Shown: positions 1-8,018 of the stretch, in pieces
How positions within the stretch are numbered: the first letter of the stretch is position 1
How the letters are laid out: every line of letters starts with the position of its first letter
Assembly: GCA_039819095.1 (NCBI GenBank)
Contig: JBCBSP010000003.1
Location: forward strand, 124,001-188,000
DNA length: 64,000 nucleotides
From: JBCBSP01 sp039819095
GTDB lineage: Bacteria; Pseudomonadota; Alphaproteobacteria; Caulobacterales; Maricaulaceae
Direction of reading: 5' to 3'
Program-made: the position numbers and the translations under genes
The notes under the pieces: generated by a model
The model's database searches: none
What the model was told of the DNA's origin: nothing
The model's input: only the letters and a program-made list of their open reading frames with translations

Positions 1-796
1 ACTTCGGTTCCTTGGGAAACACGTCTACGGCCGCGCCGGCCAGATGGCCGCTCTTCAGCGCATCGGCGAGCGCGTCGACATCGACAAGATCGCCCCGCGC
101 CTGATTGATCAACACCGCGCCCGGCTTCATACGCGAAATCTCAGAGCGACCGATCATGTTCCGGGTGCGGGACGTCGCAGGCACGTGCAGGGTGACGATG
201 TCGCTTTCACCAAGCAGCGTGTCGAGCCGGTCCACCGCGCGGGCGTTGCCGTGGGCGAGTTTGGGTTCAATGTCGTGATAGAAGACGTGCATGCCCAGCG
301 CCGAGGCGATCACAGACAGCTGGGCTCCGATATTGCCGTAGCCGATAATGCCGAGCTTCTTCTTGCGAACCTCATAAGCGCCATCGGCGGTTTTCAGCCA
401 CTGGCCTTTTTCGATGGCGAACATTTTCTCCGGGATTCGTCGCATCAGCATGATCACCGAAGCGATGGTCAGCTCCGCAACCGAGCGGGTATTGCCGAAG
501 GGCGCGTTAAACACCGGGATGCCGCGCCGGGCCGTCTCATCAAGATCGACCTGATTGGTTCCGATGCAGAAACACCCCACCGCCTGAAGACGCACCGCCG
601 CGTCCAGAAGCTCCGCATCCACCTGGGTGCGCGAGCGAATGCCGAGAATGTCGGCGCCAGCAACATCGCCGAACAGAGCGCTGCGCTCCGGCGAACCCGG
701 GCGACGCTCGACCGCGATGGCCCCGAAGCTCTGGAGCGCTGCGTCGGCGTCCGGGTGAACGTTTTCCACCAGCAGGGCGGCGGGGGCGTCGGTCAT
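1..796 (-). CDS. serA: D-3-phosphoglycerate dehydrogenase, N-terminal part
   Basis: Visible first 265 codons of a 2-hydroxyacid dehydrogenase that oxidises 3-phosphoglycerate to 3-phosphohydroxypyruvate with NAD+, the first step of serine synthesis in the cytoplasm. The minus-strand reading starts at ATG 796 (MTDAPAALLVEN) and contains the SerA-type stretch GCFCIGTNQVDLD, the dinucleotide-binding GYGNIG, and LINQARGD with the active-site Arg. It runs off the window at VFPKEP, so the catalytic His region and any ACT domain are not seen. The GCFCIGTNQ and NAPFGNTRSVAEL stretches match the E. coli-like SerA subgroup as I know it. No stop codon is present within the window. Confidence 0.9.
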   Translation of the reverse strand, partial: MTDAPAALLVENVHPDADAALQSFGAIAVERRPGSPERSALFGDVAGADILGIRSRTQVDAELLDAAVRLQAVGCFCIGTNQVDLDETARRGIPVFNAPFGNTRSVAELTIASVIMLMRRIPEKMFAIEKGQWLKTADGAYEVRKKKLGIIGYGNIGAQLSVIASALGMHVFYHDIEPKLAHGNARAVDRLDTLLGESDIVTLHVPATSRTRNMIGRSEISRMKPGAVLINQARGDLVDVDALADALKSGHLAGAAVDVFPKEPK

Positions 797-893
797 GGCG
801 AAATCCTGCGAAATCAATGCTGCACTGCGGCGAGCATGAGCCAAGCGGTATGAAAAGCAAGCGCGCGAAAGCGCCGCGCCGCAGCGCCTGATT

Positions 894-1622
894 TCACTTC
901 GCCTGCGGCGTCGGTGTTTTGTCCTTGAACCTGCACAGATCCGCGATAGCGCAGCGCCAGCATTCCGGCTTGCGCGCCTTGCACACATAGCGTCCGTGCA
1001 GGATCAGCCAGTGATGCGCACCCTTCAGATAGGCCGCTGGCGTGATCCGCTCCAGCCGCGCTTCGACCTCGTCCGGGGTCTTGCCCGGCGCCAGGCGCGT
1101 GCGGTTGCCGACCCGGAAGATATGGGTGTCCACCGCAATGGTCGGCTCGCCAAACGCCTCGTTCATCACCACGTTGGCCGTCTTGCGCCCGACGCCGGGA
1201 AGACGGACGAGCGCGTCGCGGGTGCGGGGGACCTCGCCGCCGAATTCCTCGATGATCATCTTCGACAGGGCGATGACGTTCTTCGCCTTGTTGCGGAACA
1301 GCCCGATCGTCTTGATGTGCTCGCGCACGCCCTCTTCGCCCAGCGCAATCATGGCTTCAGGCGTATCGGCGTCCGCGAAGAGCCGGCGCGTGGCCTTGTT
1401 CACCCCAACATCGGTCGCCTGGGCCGACAGCGCCACGGCGACCACAAGCGTGTAAGGGTCGGTGTATTCCAGCTCGGTCTTGGGGTCCGGCAGGTTGCCC
1501 GCAAGGCGCGCGAAAATCTCTTCAGCCACTTCCTTGTTGAGGCCGGGCGCGGCGCGCTTCTTCTTCGCGCGGGCGCCTTTTGAAGCCGGCTTGCGCGCGT
1601 GGGCGGTTTCTTTCTTGTTCAT
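894..1622 (-). CDS. nth: Endonuclease III (DNA glycosylase/AP lyase)
   Basis: Base-excision repair enzyme that removes oxidised pyrimidines and cleaves the abasic site. The 242-residue protein has the helix-hairpin-helix LPGVGRKTAN with catalytic Lys147, the catalytic Asp165 in VDTHIFRV, and a C-terminal C-x6-C-x2-C-x5-C iron-sulfur cluster motif (CKARKPEC...C...C). A basic N-terminal extension of about 25 residues (KKRAAPG) precedes the core. The frame stays open upstream to 1691, but the ATG at 1622 (MNKKETAH) fits the family length and leaves room for the divergent thioesterase promoter. The start is inferred; the identity is clear. Confidence 0.93.
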   Translation of the reverse strand: MNKKETAHARKPASKGARAKKKRAAPGLNKEVAEEIFARLAGNLPDPKTELEYTDPYTLVVAVALSAQATDVGVNKATRRLFADADTPEAMIALGEEGVREHIKTIGLFRNKAKNVIALSKMIIEEFGGEVPRTRDALVRLPGVGRKTANVVMNEAFGEPTIAVDTHIFRVGNRTRLAPGKTPDEVEARLERITPAAYLKGAHHWLILHGRYVCKARKPECWRCAIADLCRFKDKTPTPQAK

Positions 1623-1702
1623 GGCAGGCCAGTTAGCCGCCTGGCGCCCGCACGGCAAGCACAGCTTCCCAATCGGTGCGGCGCGCGGCATAAGCCCGCC
1701 CC

Positions 1703-2143
1703 ATGAAACCGGACGCTTTTCGCCTCGACCCCGAAACCTATCCGCTCAGCGTGATCGTGCCCTCGCGCTTTCGCGATCTCGATACGCTGGGCCATATCAA
1801 TAATGTCGCCATCGGCTCCTTCTACGAGGAAGGCCGCGCCACGCTGAACCGCGCCGCCCTGCCGCATGATCTCAGAAGAGCGCACGATATCCGCCTGCTC
1901 ATCGCGGATGTGCACATCGCCTATCTCGCCGAGGCGCATTATCCCGGCGATATCCAGGTGCGCGCCGGGATCAGCCGGATTGGCGGCTCCAGCTATACCA
2001 TCGCTCTGGCGCTGTTTCAGAAGGGCGAGTGCGTGGGGACATGCGAGACGGTGCTGGTGTGCACGGACGGGCAAAAGCCGATGGCGCTGCCCGATGCGGC
2101 GCGAGAAGCCCTTGAACCCTACGCCATCAAGACGCCAGGCTAG
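1703..2143 (+). CDS. Acyl-CoA thioesterase, 4HBT hotdog fold
   Basis: A 146-residue single-domain hotdog protein of the 4-hydroxybenzoyl-CoA thioesterase (YbgC/FadM-like) type, expected to hydrolyse acyl-CoA thioesters in the cytoplasm. The diagnostic stretch is RFRDLDTLGHINNVA, with the Asp and HxN pattern of the active site, followed by SFYEEGR. A central IADVHIAYLAEAHYPGD strand-turn region and a second strand pair (ISRIGGSSYTIAL) complete the fold. It is divergent from nth, and its 3' end overlaps the convergent gshB by 4 bp. The substrate cannot be told from sequence. Confidence 0.82.
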   Translation: MKPDAFRLDPETYPLSVIVPSRFRDLDTLGHINNVAIGSFYEEGRATLNRAALPHDLRRAHDIRLLIADVHIAYLAEAHYPGDIQVRAGISRIGGSSYTIALALFQKGECVGTCETVLVCTDGQKPMALPDAAREALEPYAIKTPG

Positions 2144-3081
2144 CGCCGCGCCTCGACCCAGTCGATCAGCATTTTGGAGACATCGACGCCGGAAAAGCGC
2201 CGGAGCTCCTGAATGCCGGTGGGCGAGGTGACGTTGATCTCGGTGAGATAGTCCCCGATCACATCAATGCCGACAAAGACCAGCCCGCGACGCTTCAGCT
2301 CCGGGCCGATGATGCGGCAGATCTCCATATCGCGGGCGCTCAACGCGCTTTCCACCGCCTTGCCGCCGACATGCATGTTGGCGCGCACCTCGCCTTCGGC
2401 CGGAATGCGGTTGATCGCGCCGACCGGCTCGCCATCCACCAGGATCACCCGCTTATCGCCATTCTTCACGTCCGGCACGAAGGCCTGAGCCATGATCGGG
2501 TCGCGGCTGAGCTGCTGGAACATCTCCACCAGCGAGGCGAGATTTTCCGCCGTGTCGCGCAGGCGAAATACGCCGATCCCGCCATTGCCGAAAAGCGGTT
2601 TGACGATGATGTCGTGCCCATGGCGCTCGAAGAAATCACGGATCTCCGCCTCGCTTGAAGTGATCAGCGTGGGCGGCATCACGCCTTCAAACGTTGTCAC
2701 GAAGAGCTTTTCCGGCGTGTCGCGCACATGGCGCGGATCATTCACCACCAGCACGTCCGGCTGCAGATGCTCCAGGATATGGGTGGAGGTGATGTAGCTC
2801 ATGTCAAAGGGCGGATCCTGGCGCAGGAAGACCGCGTCCACGGCGTGCAGGTCGATCGTTTCGGCCGGCTCCAGGCTGACATGAGCGCCCTGGGTCCGGT
2901 TCAGCCCGGTCACGCGACGGGCGCGCGCGCGCACCCGTCCGTTCTCAAGCGACAGGGCCTCTGGCGGATAGACCCAGATCTCATGACCGCGCGAAAACGC
3001 CTCAAGCGCGATGTCGAAGGTGGAATCGGCATTCACATCCACCCGCTCGATCGGGTCCATCTGAAATGCGATTGTGAGCAT
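2140..3081 (-). CDS. gshB: Glutathione synthetase
   Basis: ATP-grasp ligase that joins glycine to gamma-glutamylcysteine to make glutathione. The 313-residue length is typical for bacterial GshB. Visible landmarks are the N-terminal MLTIAFQMDPIERV, the NDPRHVRDTPEKLF substrate region, the IVKPLFGNGGIGVF glycine-rich ATP-grasp loop and the C-terminal EINVTSPTGIQE metal/ATP site. The stop overlaps the end of the convergent thioesterase gene by 4 bp. The gene is divergent from the small lipoprotein gene to its right. No gshA is present in the window. Confidence 0.94.
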   Translation of the reverse strand: MLTIAFQMDPIERVDVNADSTFDIALEAFSRGHEIWVYPPEALSLENGRVRARARRVTGLNRTQGAHVSLEPAETIDLHAVDAVFLRQDPPFDMSYITSTHILEHLQPDVLVVNDPRHVRDTPEKLFVTTFEGVMPPTLITSSEAEIRDFFERHGHDIIVKPLFGNGGIGVFRLRDTAENLASLVEMFQQLSRDPIMAQAFVPDVKNGDKRVILVDGEPVGAINRIPAEGEVRANMHVGGKAVESALSARDMEICRIIGPELKRRGLVFVGIDVIGDYLTEINVTSPTGIQELRRFSGVDVSKMLIDWVEARR

Positions 3082-3198
3082 GGGCAGGTCTTTCGCAGGC
3101 CGGGAATGAACAGGCGCTAGAGGTAAGCGATGATGGGCCGCGAGGGAAGGCGCTCAGACGGCTTGCTCCGGGTTTGCCTTTTGTTCTATTTTCGCCTT

Positions 3199-3714
3199 AT
3201 GCGTGTTTTGGCGCCTTTCCTTTCAGGCATGATGCTTCTTGCCGCTAGCGCCTGCTCTCAACCCTCTGAGGTCGATCGCATAAGGCAGGCGGCGTGCGGG
3301 TCGCCAATGCCGGAATTCAGCGCGCTCCGGCGCGCGGGTCAGTCGGGTGACTTAGCGGCGATCGACTGTTTGATCGCGCGGTATGACACGCTAGTCCTGC
3401 TATCAGGAGGCGACGAGGTGTGGCTCGGGTATCAAATTGCCTGGCGTTACATCAGATGGATCGAGACCGGCAACTTGCCGCCGGACCTGTTCGAGCTCGC
3501 CGCTCGCATAAAGCGATCAGAGTTTCAGCACCACATCTTCCTCCACTACCTGCCCTATGTTGAGGCGGCGGGCATGAGCGGAATCGGTTTTCACCGCCTG
3601 GAGGATCACTGCATCCTTCGCCCGCCGAAAATGGACCGCATCTGGCGCGCGGCGCAGCCGGACGAGGGCTCCAAGCAGTGCGATGATGCGGTGATCGATC
3701 ATCCGACGTATTGA
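3199..3714 (+). CDS. Hypothetical lipoprotein
   Basis: I do not recognise this 171-residue protein. From Met at 3199 it has a signal peptide (MRVLAPFLSGMMLLAASAC) ending in a plausible lipobox, so it is probably anchored by a lipidated Cys near residue 19. The mature part has an Ala-rich helical segment and several Trp/Tyr-rich stretches (WLGYQIAWRYIRW), loosely reminiscent of helical-repeat proteins, but no named domain is seen. The frame opens at 3130, with a weak AGGT upstream of that ATG, so a start 23 codons earlier is possible. I chose 3199 because it puts the hydrophobic signal at the N-terminus. Composition is slightly less GC-biased than its neighbours. Confidence 0.6.
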   Translation: MRVLAPFLSGMMLLAASACSQPSEVDRIRQAACGSPMPEFSALRRAGQSGDLAAIDCLIARYDTLVLLSGGDEVWLGYQIAWRYIRWIETGNLPPDLFELAARIKRSEFQHHIFLHYLPYVEAAGMSGIGFHRLEDHCILRPPKMDRIWRAAQPDEGSKQCDDAVIDHPTY

Positions 3715-3977
3715 GGGGGCGGTTACAAACGCTAGCGAAGTGAGGCGGCGTAGACGACGCTACCGTCTGGGGCCCGGAGCGATTGCGGATTCGGCAGTGT
3801 TGGGACTGACCGCTGGGCCACTCTAATCTCTACTTTAGTTCGGCTTTGAGGCCTGGTTCGCATTGCTGCACTAACTCGACGCCCTAGAATTAGTCATTGC
3901 TTTTACTGTACACAACCAATTCAATCGAATATTGGTAAAAATCCGATGGTTTCGGAAGTACATTACGAGATATCGGC

Positions 3978-4730
3978 TCAATTTTCTTGGCCCGACTGCC
4001 TCTCAATTTCAAAAGATGCGTTTGCCCGGGCCGAGCCTTCGGTTAGCTCACTGCCCGCTAGCGCCGAAGTGAGAATTGCTCCGATTACGGCAATCAACGC
4101 GCCCGTAAGAAAACCCACTGCGCGATCCATCCACACATCACGTCGGGACCGTTTCTCCGCCTCGATCTTCTTCTCATAAAGATCGGTTAGGAGCACTTGA
4201 TTACCGACCAAAGCCTGATGGCACCGCTTCAGCTCAGGCAACAAGCGCTCCGAAATTTCGGCATAATTAGCATCGCGTGACTGGCTTCGATTGCGCCGCG
4301 CTTGAACGATTAGCTCATCGGTTTCACGCATCAAACTTCGGAATTCGACGTACTCGTCGATATGAGTCGCAATCAACCCTGGGCCAAACTCCCGCTCAAA
4401 CTCCTCGATCGCGGTACCGAAATAAAGAATTGTTGCATCGAGCGCATCATGGTGAGCACGCTTACAAAATTGACTAGCTTCCGACAGGATCGTCAGAAAG
4501 CCTCGTACCTCGCCGTCCTCAAAATCGGGCGCGGCGACTGCGGCTTCATAATTTTCCATCGCATCCATGATGCGACGCCCAGCGTAGCGCAGCTCATTAA
4601 CGGAAGCTTCAATGAGCGCACCATGGCACCGCTCAGCAGCTTTCATCGTCTGCTCAGCCACATTCCACGCGTCAAGCATGTCCCGTAGCTGGCGGACAAT
4701 CCGCTCGTTCAGCTGGTTTGAATCAGGCAT
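3978..4730 (-). CDS. Hypothetical helical protein with C-terminal membrane anchor
   Basis: Unrecognised 250-residue protein. It appears almost wholly helical, with charged heptad-like stretches over about residues 10-200 (FGTAIEEFEREF, EYVEFRSLMRETDEL, LYEKKIEAEKRSRRD). One strongly hydrophobic segment follows at residues 204-226 (AVGFLTGALIAVIGAIL) and then a short polar tail, so the bulk is predicted to face the cytoplasm with a tail anchor. It sits 12 bp downstream of the small basic ORF at 4743-4934 on the same strand, and the two probably form one operon. Base and codon use (more A+T, frequent AAT, TTG and AGC) differ from the flanking core genes, which suggests acquisition. No function can be assigned. 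Confidence 0.7.
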   Translation of the reverse strand: MPDSNQLNERIVRQLRDMLDAWNVAEQTMKAAERCHGALIEASVNELRYAGRRIMDAMENYEAAVAAPDFEDGEVRGFLTILSEASQFCKRAHHDALDATILYFGTAIEEFEREFGPGLIATHIDEYVEFRSLMRETDELIVQARRNRSQSRDANYAEISERLLPELKRCHQALVGNQVLLTDLYEKKIEAEKRSRRDVWMDRAVGFLTGALIAVIGAILTSALAGSELTEGSARANASFEIERQSGQEN

Positions 4731-4742
4731 AATTTCAGCGCT

Positions 4743-4934
4743 TTAAGATTTTGAACCCCAGCGCCGCTCAGCGGCTTTCCGCTGTTCTTCTTCGGAAAAT
4801 ACGCGGTTATCCTGCAAAGCAATGTTTCCCCGAGCAAACCGCCGACTAGCGCGCACGGCAGCGGAACCAACGCGCTCTTCGAACGCTTTGGCGCGCTTCC
4901 TTGCCTCGTTACGGGTTAGCAGCTTAAACATCAT
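4743..4934 (-). CDS. Small basic protein, first gene of low-GC cassette
   Basis: Predicted 63-residue, very basic protein (MMFKLLTRNEARKRAKAF ... FSEEEQRKAAERRWGSKS). The frame is open to 5036, but a strong ribosome-binding site (GGAG followed by CAAAG) lies just before the tandem ATGs at 4934 and 4931, so I place the start there. Residues 9-35 are rich in Arg/Lys and could form an amphipathic, nucleic-acid-binding helix; that is inference. The ORF leads the helical membrane-anchored protein by 12 bp. An imperfect palindrome at 5041-5054 lies upstream and may be its operator. The family is not recognised. Confidence 0.5.
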   Translation of the reverse strand: MMFKLLTRNEARKRAKAFEERVGSAAVRASRRFARGNIALQDNRVFSEEEQRKAAERRWGSKS

Positions 4935-5431
4935 CTTTGCTCCGCCCCTGATTCTGAGAGCGGGTCCCTTAACGCCGAGATAATAAGATTGCAATAGTTG
5001 CAACCCAGATTTCCAAGCATTTTTCATCTTTGTCATGATTTGATACTCGTATCAATTGGCTATCATTCCTGTAAAACGCAACCAGCACACTTGGTTCCAT
5101 TGCGCGGAAATCGGCTCTTCGGGCTATCGCAAGCCTTGATCCGCACATCCCAGATCAAGCTCCGGGGACAAGCTCCGGGGATAAGCGCTCCTTGACTCCC
5201 TCAGCGCCTGCCCCTAATTCCGCTCGCTCACACGCAAGCGTCTAAGCGCTTGCCTTGACCGGCACGAGGGCTTCAAGCCCCGGGGGCCGGCGAGGTCCCC
5301 CGCCCGGCGAAGGCTCGCTCGGCGGGGCGGTTGTCGTTTGCGCGCCGGTCTTTGGGCCGGCGGACCGGATTTGCGCGCCCCGCACCGTATCGCCACATCA
5401 GGACGGCACGGAGCGGCAAGGGAATGGACGA
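4935..5431. other. Intergenic region between low-GC cassette and ffh
   Basis: No convincing gene was seen. The left part (to about 5095) is A+T-rich and holds the presumed promoter of the minus-strand cassette. At 5157-5182 a 13-bp unit (AAGCTCCGGGGAC/T) occurs twice in tandem. From about 5275 to 5400 the sequence is very GC-rich and can form several hairpins, with TTTGCGCGCC present as a direct repeat at 5337-5346 and 5370-5379. It could be an RNA leader or a small RNA, but it lacks the conserved SRP-RNA core one might look for beside ffh. Confidence 0.4.
5041..5054. promoter_or_regulatory. Inverted repeat upstream of low-GC cassette
   Basis: TGATAC-TC-GTATCA, two 6-bp arms with a 2-bp centre, lying about 107 bp upstream of the chosen start of the small basic gene (4934) in an A+T-rich stretch. 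Its size and symmetry resemble a repressor operator, but no regulator gene is adjacent and the promoter hexamers are not convincing. Confidence 0.3.
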
Positions 5432-6979
5432 ATGTTCGAGGCCTTAAGCGAACGGCTCACAGGCGTATTCGACCGGATCACCGGGCGCGGCGCGCTGTCC
5501 GACAAGGATGTCGACGCCGCCCTGCGCGAGATCCGGGTCGCGCTGCTGGAAGCGGATGTCGCGCTGCCGGCTGTGAAGGACTTCATCGCCAAGGTGCGCG
5601 AGAAGGCCGTTGGCGAAGATGTGATCCGCGCGGTCGCGCCCGGTCAGCAGGTCATCAAGATCGTCCATGACGGGCTGGTGGATCTGCTCGGCGGCGACGG
5701 CGCGCCGGAAGGTCTCAGCCTGGAGGGTGAGCCGCCGGTCGCCATCCTGATGGCCGGGCTTCAGGGCTCGGGCAAGACGACCACGACGGCGAAGCTCGCC
5801 AAGCGCATCACCGAGCGCGACAAGAAGAAAGTGCTTGTCGCCTCGCTTGACACGCGCCGTCCGGCTGCGATGGAGCAGCTGGCGCAGATGGCCGAGAAGG
5901 CCGGCGTCGCCTCTCTTCCCATCGTGAAGGGTCAAAGCGCGGTGGAGATCGCGCGGCGCGCCATGCAGGCCGGCCGGCTTCAGGGCTTTGATGTCGTCCT
6001 GCTCGATACCGCTGGCCGCACCACGCTCGATGAAGAAATGATGGGCGAGGCCGCCGCCATCGCGCAGGCGACCAAGCCGCGCGAAACCCTGCTGGTGGCG
6101 GACTCCCTGACCGGCCAGGACGCTGTGGAGACGGCGAAACGCTTCCATGAGCGCCTGCCGCTGACCGGGCTGGTGCTGACCCGGATGGATGGCGATGGGC
6201 GCGGCGGCGCGGCGCTGTCCATGCGCTGGGTCACCGGCCTGCCGATCAAGTTTCTCGGCGTGTCAGAAAAGGTCGACGGGCTGGACGCCTTCGATGCGCG
6301 CCGGCTCGCCGGACGCATTCTCGGGCGCGGCGATATCGTCTCCCTGGTCGAAAAAGCCGCCGCCGAAGTCGATCAGGACAAGGCTGAACGCCTCGCCAAG
6401 AAGATGGCGAAGGGCAGGTTCGATCTTGAGGACATGCGCGACCAGCTGGCCCAGCTTCAGAAAATGGGCGGCCTGGGCGGCATTATGGGTTTGTTGCCCG
6501 GCATGAACAAAGCCGCCAAGGCGCAGATGAACGCGGCCGGTTTCGATGACAAGGCGCTCAAGCGCCAGGAAGCCATCATACTGTCCATGACGCGCCAGGA
6601 GCGCGCCAAGCCCGACATTCTCAAAGCCAGCCGGAAACGCCGCATCGCGAAGGGGGCCGGCGTTGAGGTGCCTGAAGTCAACCGGCTTCTGAAAATGCAC
6701 CGGCAGATGGCCGACATGATGAAGAAGATGGGCAAGAAGGGCGGCAAAGGCGGTCTTCCCGGCATGCCGGGCATGGGCGCAATGCCTCCGGGTGGTCAGA
6801 TGGCCGGGCTCGACAGCGCCGCCGCCGATCTTCTTCAGGGCAAAGCCGCGAAAGGCGCCGGCGGACTGCCGGGACTTCCCGGGGCCGGCGGCGGATCCCC
6901 GGCTGGTCTGCCGGGTCTTGGCGACCCGCTCGGGCCGGACGGGCTTCCCATCGGCATGCCTAAAGGCGGCAAAAAATGA
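5432..6979 (+). CDS. ffh: Signal recognition particle protein Ffh
   Basis: The 515-residue GTPase of the signal recognition particle. It binds signal sequences of nascent membrane proteins and delivers ribosomes to FtsY. In order: N domain (1-100), G domain with P-loop GLQGSGKTTTTAK (about 109-121), DTRRPAAMEQL, DTAGR and TRMDGDGRGGAAL, then the Met-rich M domain (MGGLGGIMGLLPGMN, MTRQERAKPDIL, RRIAKGAG). The C-terminus carries an unusually long Gly/Pro/Met-rich tail of about 80 residues (GLPGMPGMGAMPPGG). The frame is open from 5255, but ATG 5432 (MFEALSERLTGVFDRI) with AAGGGA upstream is the family start. It overlaps the next gene by 4 bp (ATGA), so they are co-translated. Confidence 0.96.
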   Translation: MFEALSERLTGVFDRITGRGALSDKDVDAALREIRVALLEADVALPAVKDFIAKVREKAVGEDVIRAVAPGQQVIKIVHDGLVDLLGGDGAPEGLSLEGEPPVAILMAGLQGSGKTTTTAKLAKRITERDKKKVLVASLDTRRPAAMEQLAQMAEKAGVASLPIVKGQSAVEIARRAMQAGRLQGFDVVLLDTAGRTTLDEEMMGEAAAIAQATKPRETLLVADSLTGQDAVETAKRFHERLPLTGLVLTRMDGDGRGGAALSMRWVTGLPIKFLGVSEKVDGLDAFDARRLAGRILGRGDIVSLVEKAAAEVDQDKAERLAKKMAKGRFDLEDMRDQLAQLQKMGGLGGIMGLLPGMNKAAKAQMNAAGFDDKALKRQEAIILSMTRQERAKPDILKASRKRRIAKGAGVEVPEVNRLLKMHRQMADMMKKMGKKGGKGGLPGMPGMGAMPPGGQMAGLDSAAADLLQGKAAKGAGGLPGLPGAGGGSPAGLPGLGDPLGPDGLPIGMPKGGKK

Positions 6980-7425
6980 AGGCCGCCCTGCTCGCCGCCG
7001 CGCTCAGCACCTCGCCGTGCGATCTCACGCCGCCGCCGGGCGAAGACTGGCGCGATGAGATCAATCCGATTGAGGCGATTGCGCCCGTCTTCCCCGAGTT
7101 CGCCGAGGTGGTCGGATCGCGGGCCATTTGCTGGGTGCGGTTCGACATCACTGAGGCCGGGCGGACCACTAATTTCTGCACGCGCTGCTCCGTGGAGATC
7201 GACCCGGCGCCGGATCCGGCGCTCACCGCGCGGGCTGCGGATCTGGCTGCTGAACTCCTCGCAGGCGCGAGCCGCTCGGCGGTTCGAAGCTGGCGCTTTG
7301 CGCCTGAGCACTCGCCCTACCACTGCTCGCGCGCGGCGTTTCATTTCCTGCTGGACGATCAAGACCCCAGCGATCTTCCGGCTGATCCCCGGCATCAACG
7401 ATGCCGCGAAGTCCCAATCAACTGA
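6976..7425 (+). CDS. Secreted protein with TonB C-terminal-like domain
   Basis: A 149-residue protein overlapping the ffh stop by 4 bp. A short hydrophobic N-terminus (MKAALLAAALSTSPC) suggests export. Residues about 45-125 resemble the TonB C-terminal/energy-transducer fold: an AICWVRFDITEAGRTTNF strand pair, a helix, then SAVRSWRFAPEH. Four or more cysteines (C15, then C in RAICWV, CTRC and HCSR) suit a periplasmic protein with disulfides. No TonB N-terminal anchor or Pro-rich spacer is present, so it is unlikely to be a working TonB. Its place between ffh and rpsP is unusual. The domain call is moderately sure; the role is unknown. Confidence 0.65.
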   Translation: MKAALLAAALSTSPCDLTPPPGEDWRDEINPIEAIAPVFPEFAEVVGSRAICWVRFDITEAGRTTNFCTRCSVEIDPAPDPALTARAADLAAELLAGASRSAVRSWRFAPEHSPYHCSRAAFHFLLDDQDPSDLPADPRHQRCREVPIN

Positions 7426-7455
7426 CACCTGACGACACCGAGAAAGGAACCACCC

Positions 7456-7893
7456 ATGTCTGTAAAAATTCGTCTAGCCCGCGGCGGCGCGAAGAAGCGT
7501 CCCTATTACCGCATCGTCGTGGCTGACAGCCGCAATCCGCGCGATGGCCGCTTCATCGAGAAGATCGGCTCCTACAATCCGATGCTGCCCAAGGACCATG
7601 AGGACCGGGTCAAGCTGGACGCCGAGAAAGCGGCTGAATGGCTGAAAAAGGGCGCCAAGCCGACCGATCGCGTCGCGCGCTTCATGAGTGAAGCCGGCCT
7701 GATGGAGTGGAAGCACGGCAATAATCCCAAAAAAGCCGAGCCGGGCGAGAAGGCCAAGGAACGCGCCGCCGAGCGCGCCGAGAAGGAAGAAGCCAAGAAG
7801 GCCGCCGAGGCTGAAGCTGAAGCCGCCCCTGCCGAAGAAACGCCGGCTGAAGAGCCTGCTGCTGACAACGCCTCTGAAGAGAAGGCCGAGTAG
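7456..7893 (+). CDS. rpsP: 30S ribosomal protein S16
   Basis: Small-subunit ribosomal protein. The first 80 or so residues (MSVKIRLARGGAKKRPYYRIVVADSR..., IEKIGSYNPM) are the canonical S16 core. The remaining residues to 145 form an Ala/Glu/Lys-rich acidic tail (EKAKERAAERAEKEEAKKA), longer than the 80-90-residue enterobacterial form but common in alphaproteobacteria. An AGAAAGGA-type ribosome-binding site precedes ATG 7456. It lies in the order ffh-(TonB-like)-rpsP-rimM-trmD-rplS. A dispersed palindromic repeat follows immediately. Confidence 0.97.
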   Translation: MSVKIRLARGGAKKRPYYRIVVADSRNPRDGRFIEKIGSYNPMLPKDHEDRVKLDAEKAAEWLKKGAKPTDRVARFMSEAGLMEWKHGNNPKKAEPGEKAKERAAERAEKEEAKKAAEAEAEAAPAEETPAEEPAADNASEEKAE

Positions 7894-7911
7894 GCCGTCA
7901 TCTGCGCACCG

Positions 7912-8018
7912 TGTCATCCCGGCCTTGAGCCGGGACCCATTCCGTGACGTCAACCTCTGCGCCCTTCGGTTCAGACCAGCCGGAATGGGTCCCGGATCGC
8001 TTCGTGTCCGGGATGACA
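7912..8018 (+). repeat. Dispersed nested-palindrome repeat, copy 1
   Basis: A 107-bp element between rpsP and rimM. Its ends are an 11-bp perfect inverted repeat (TGTCATCCCGG / CCGGGATGACA). Inside, GGGACCCATTCCG pairs with CGGAATGGGTCCC (13 bp, perfect). It ends 18 bp before the rimM ATG, so the rimM frame reads openly through part of it. Three related copies lie at 26718-26830, 53783-53905 and 56798-56910. Such elements are known in many alphaproteobacterial genomes as small non-coding interspersed repeats. Confidence 0.9.

Noticed and set aside
5157..5182. Tandem 13-bp repeat (AAGCTCCGGGGAC/T)
   Set aside because: Only two units, with no attached gene or symmetry. It could be chance duplication, so no function is claimed.
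5200..5431. SRP (4.5S) RNA gene beside ffh
   Set aside because: The conserved GGAAGGAAGCAGCC-type core is absent on both strands.
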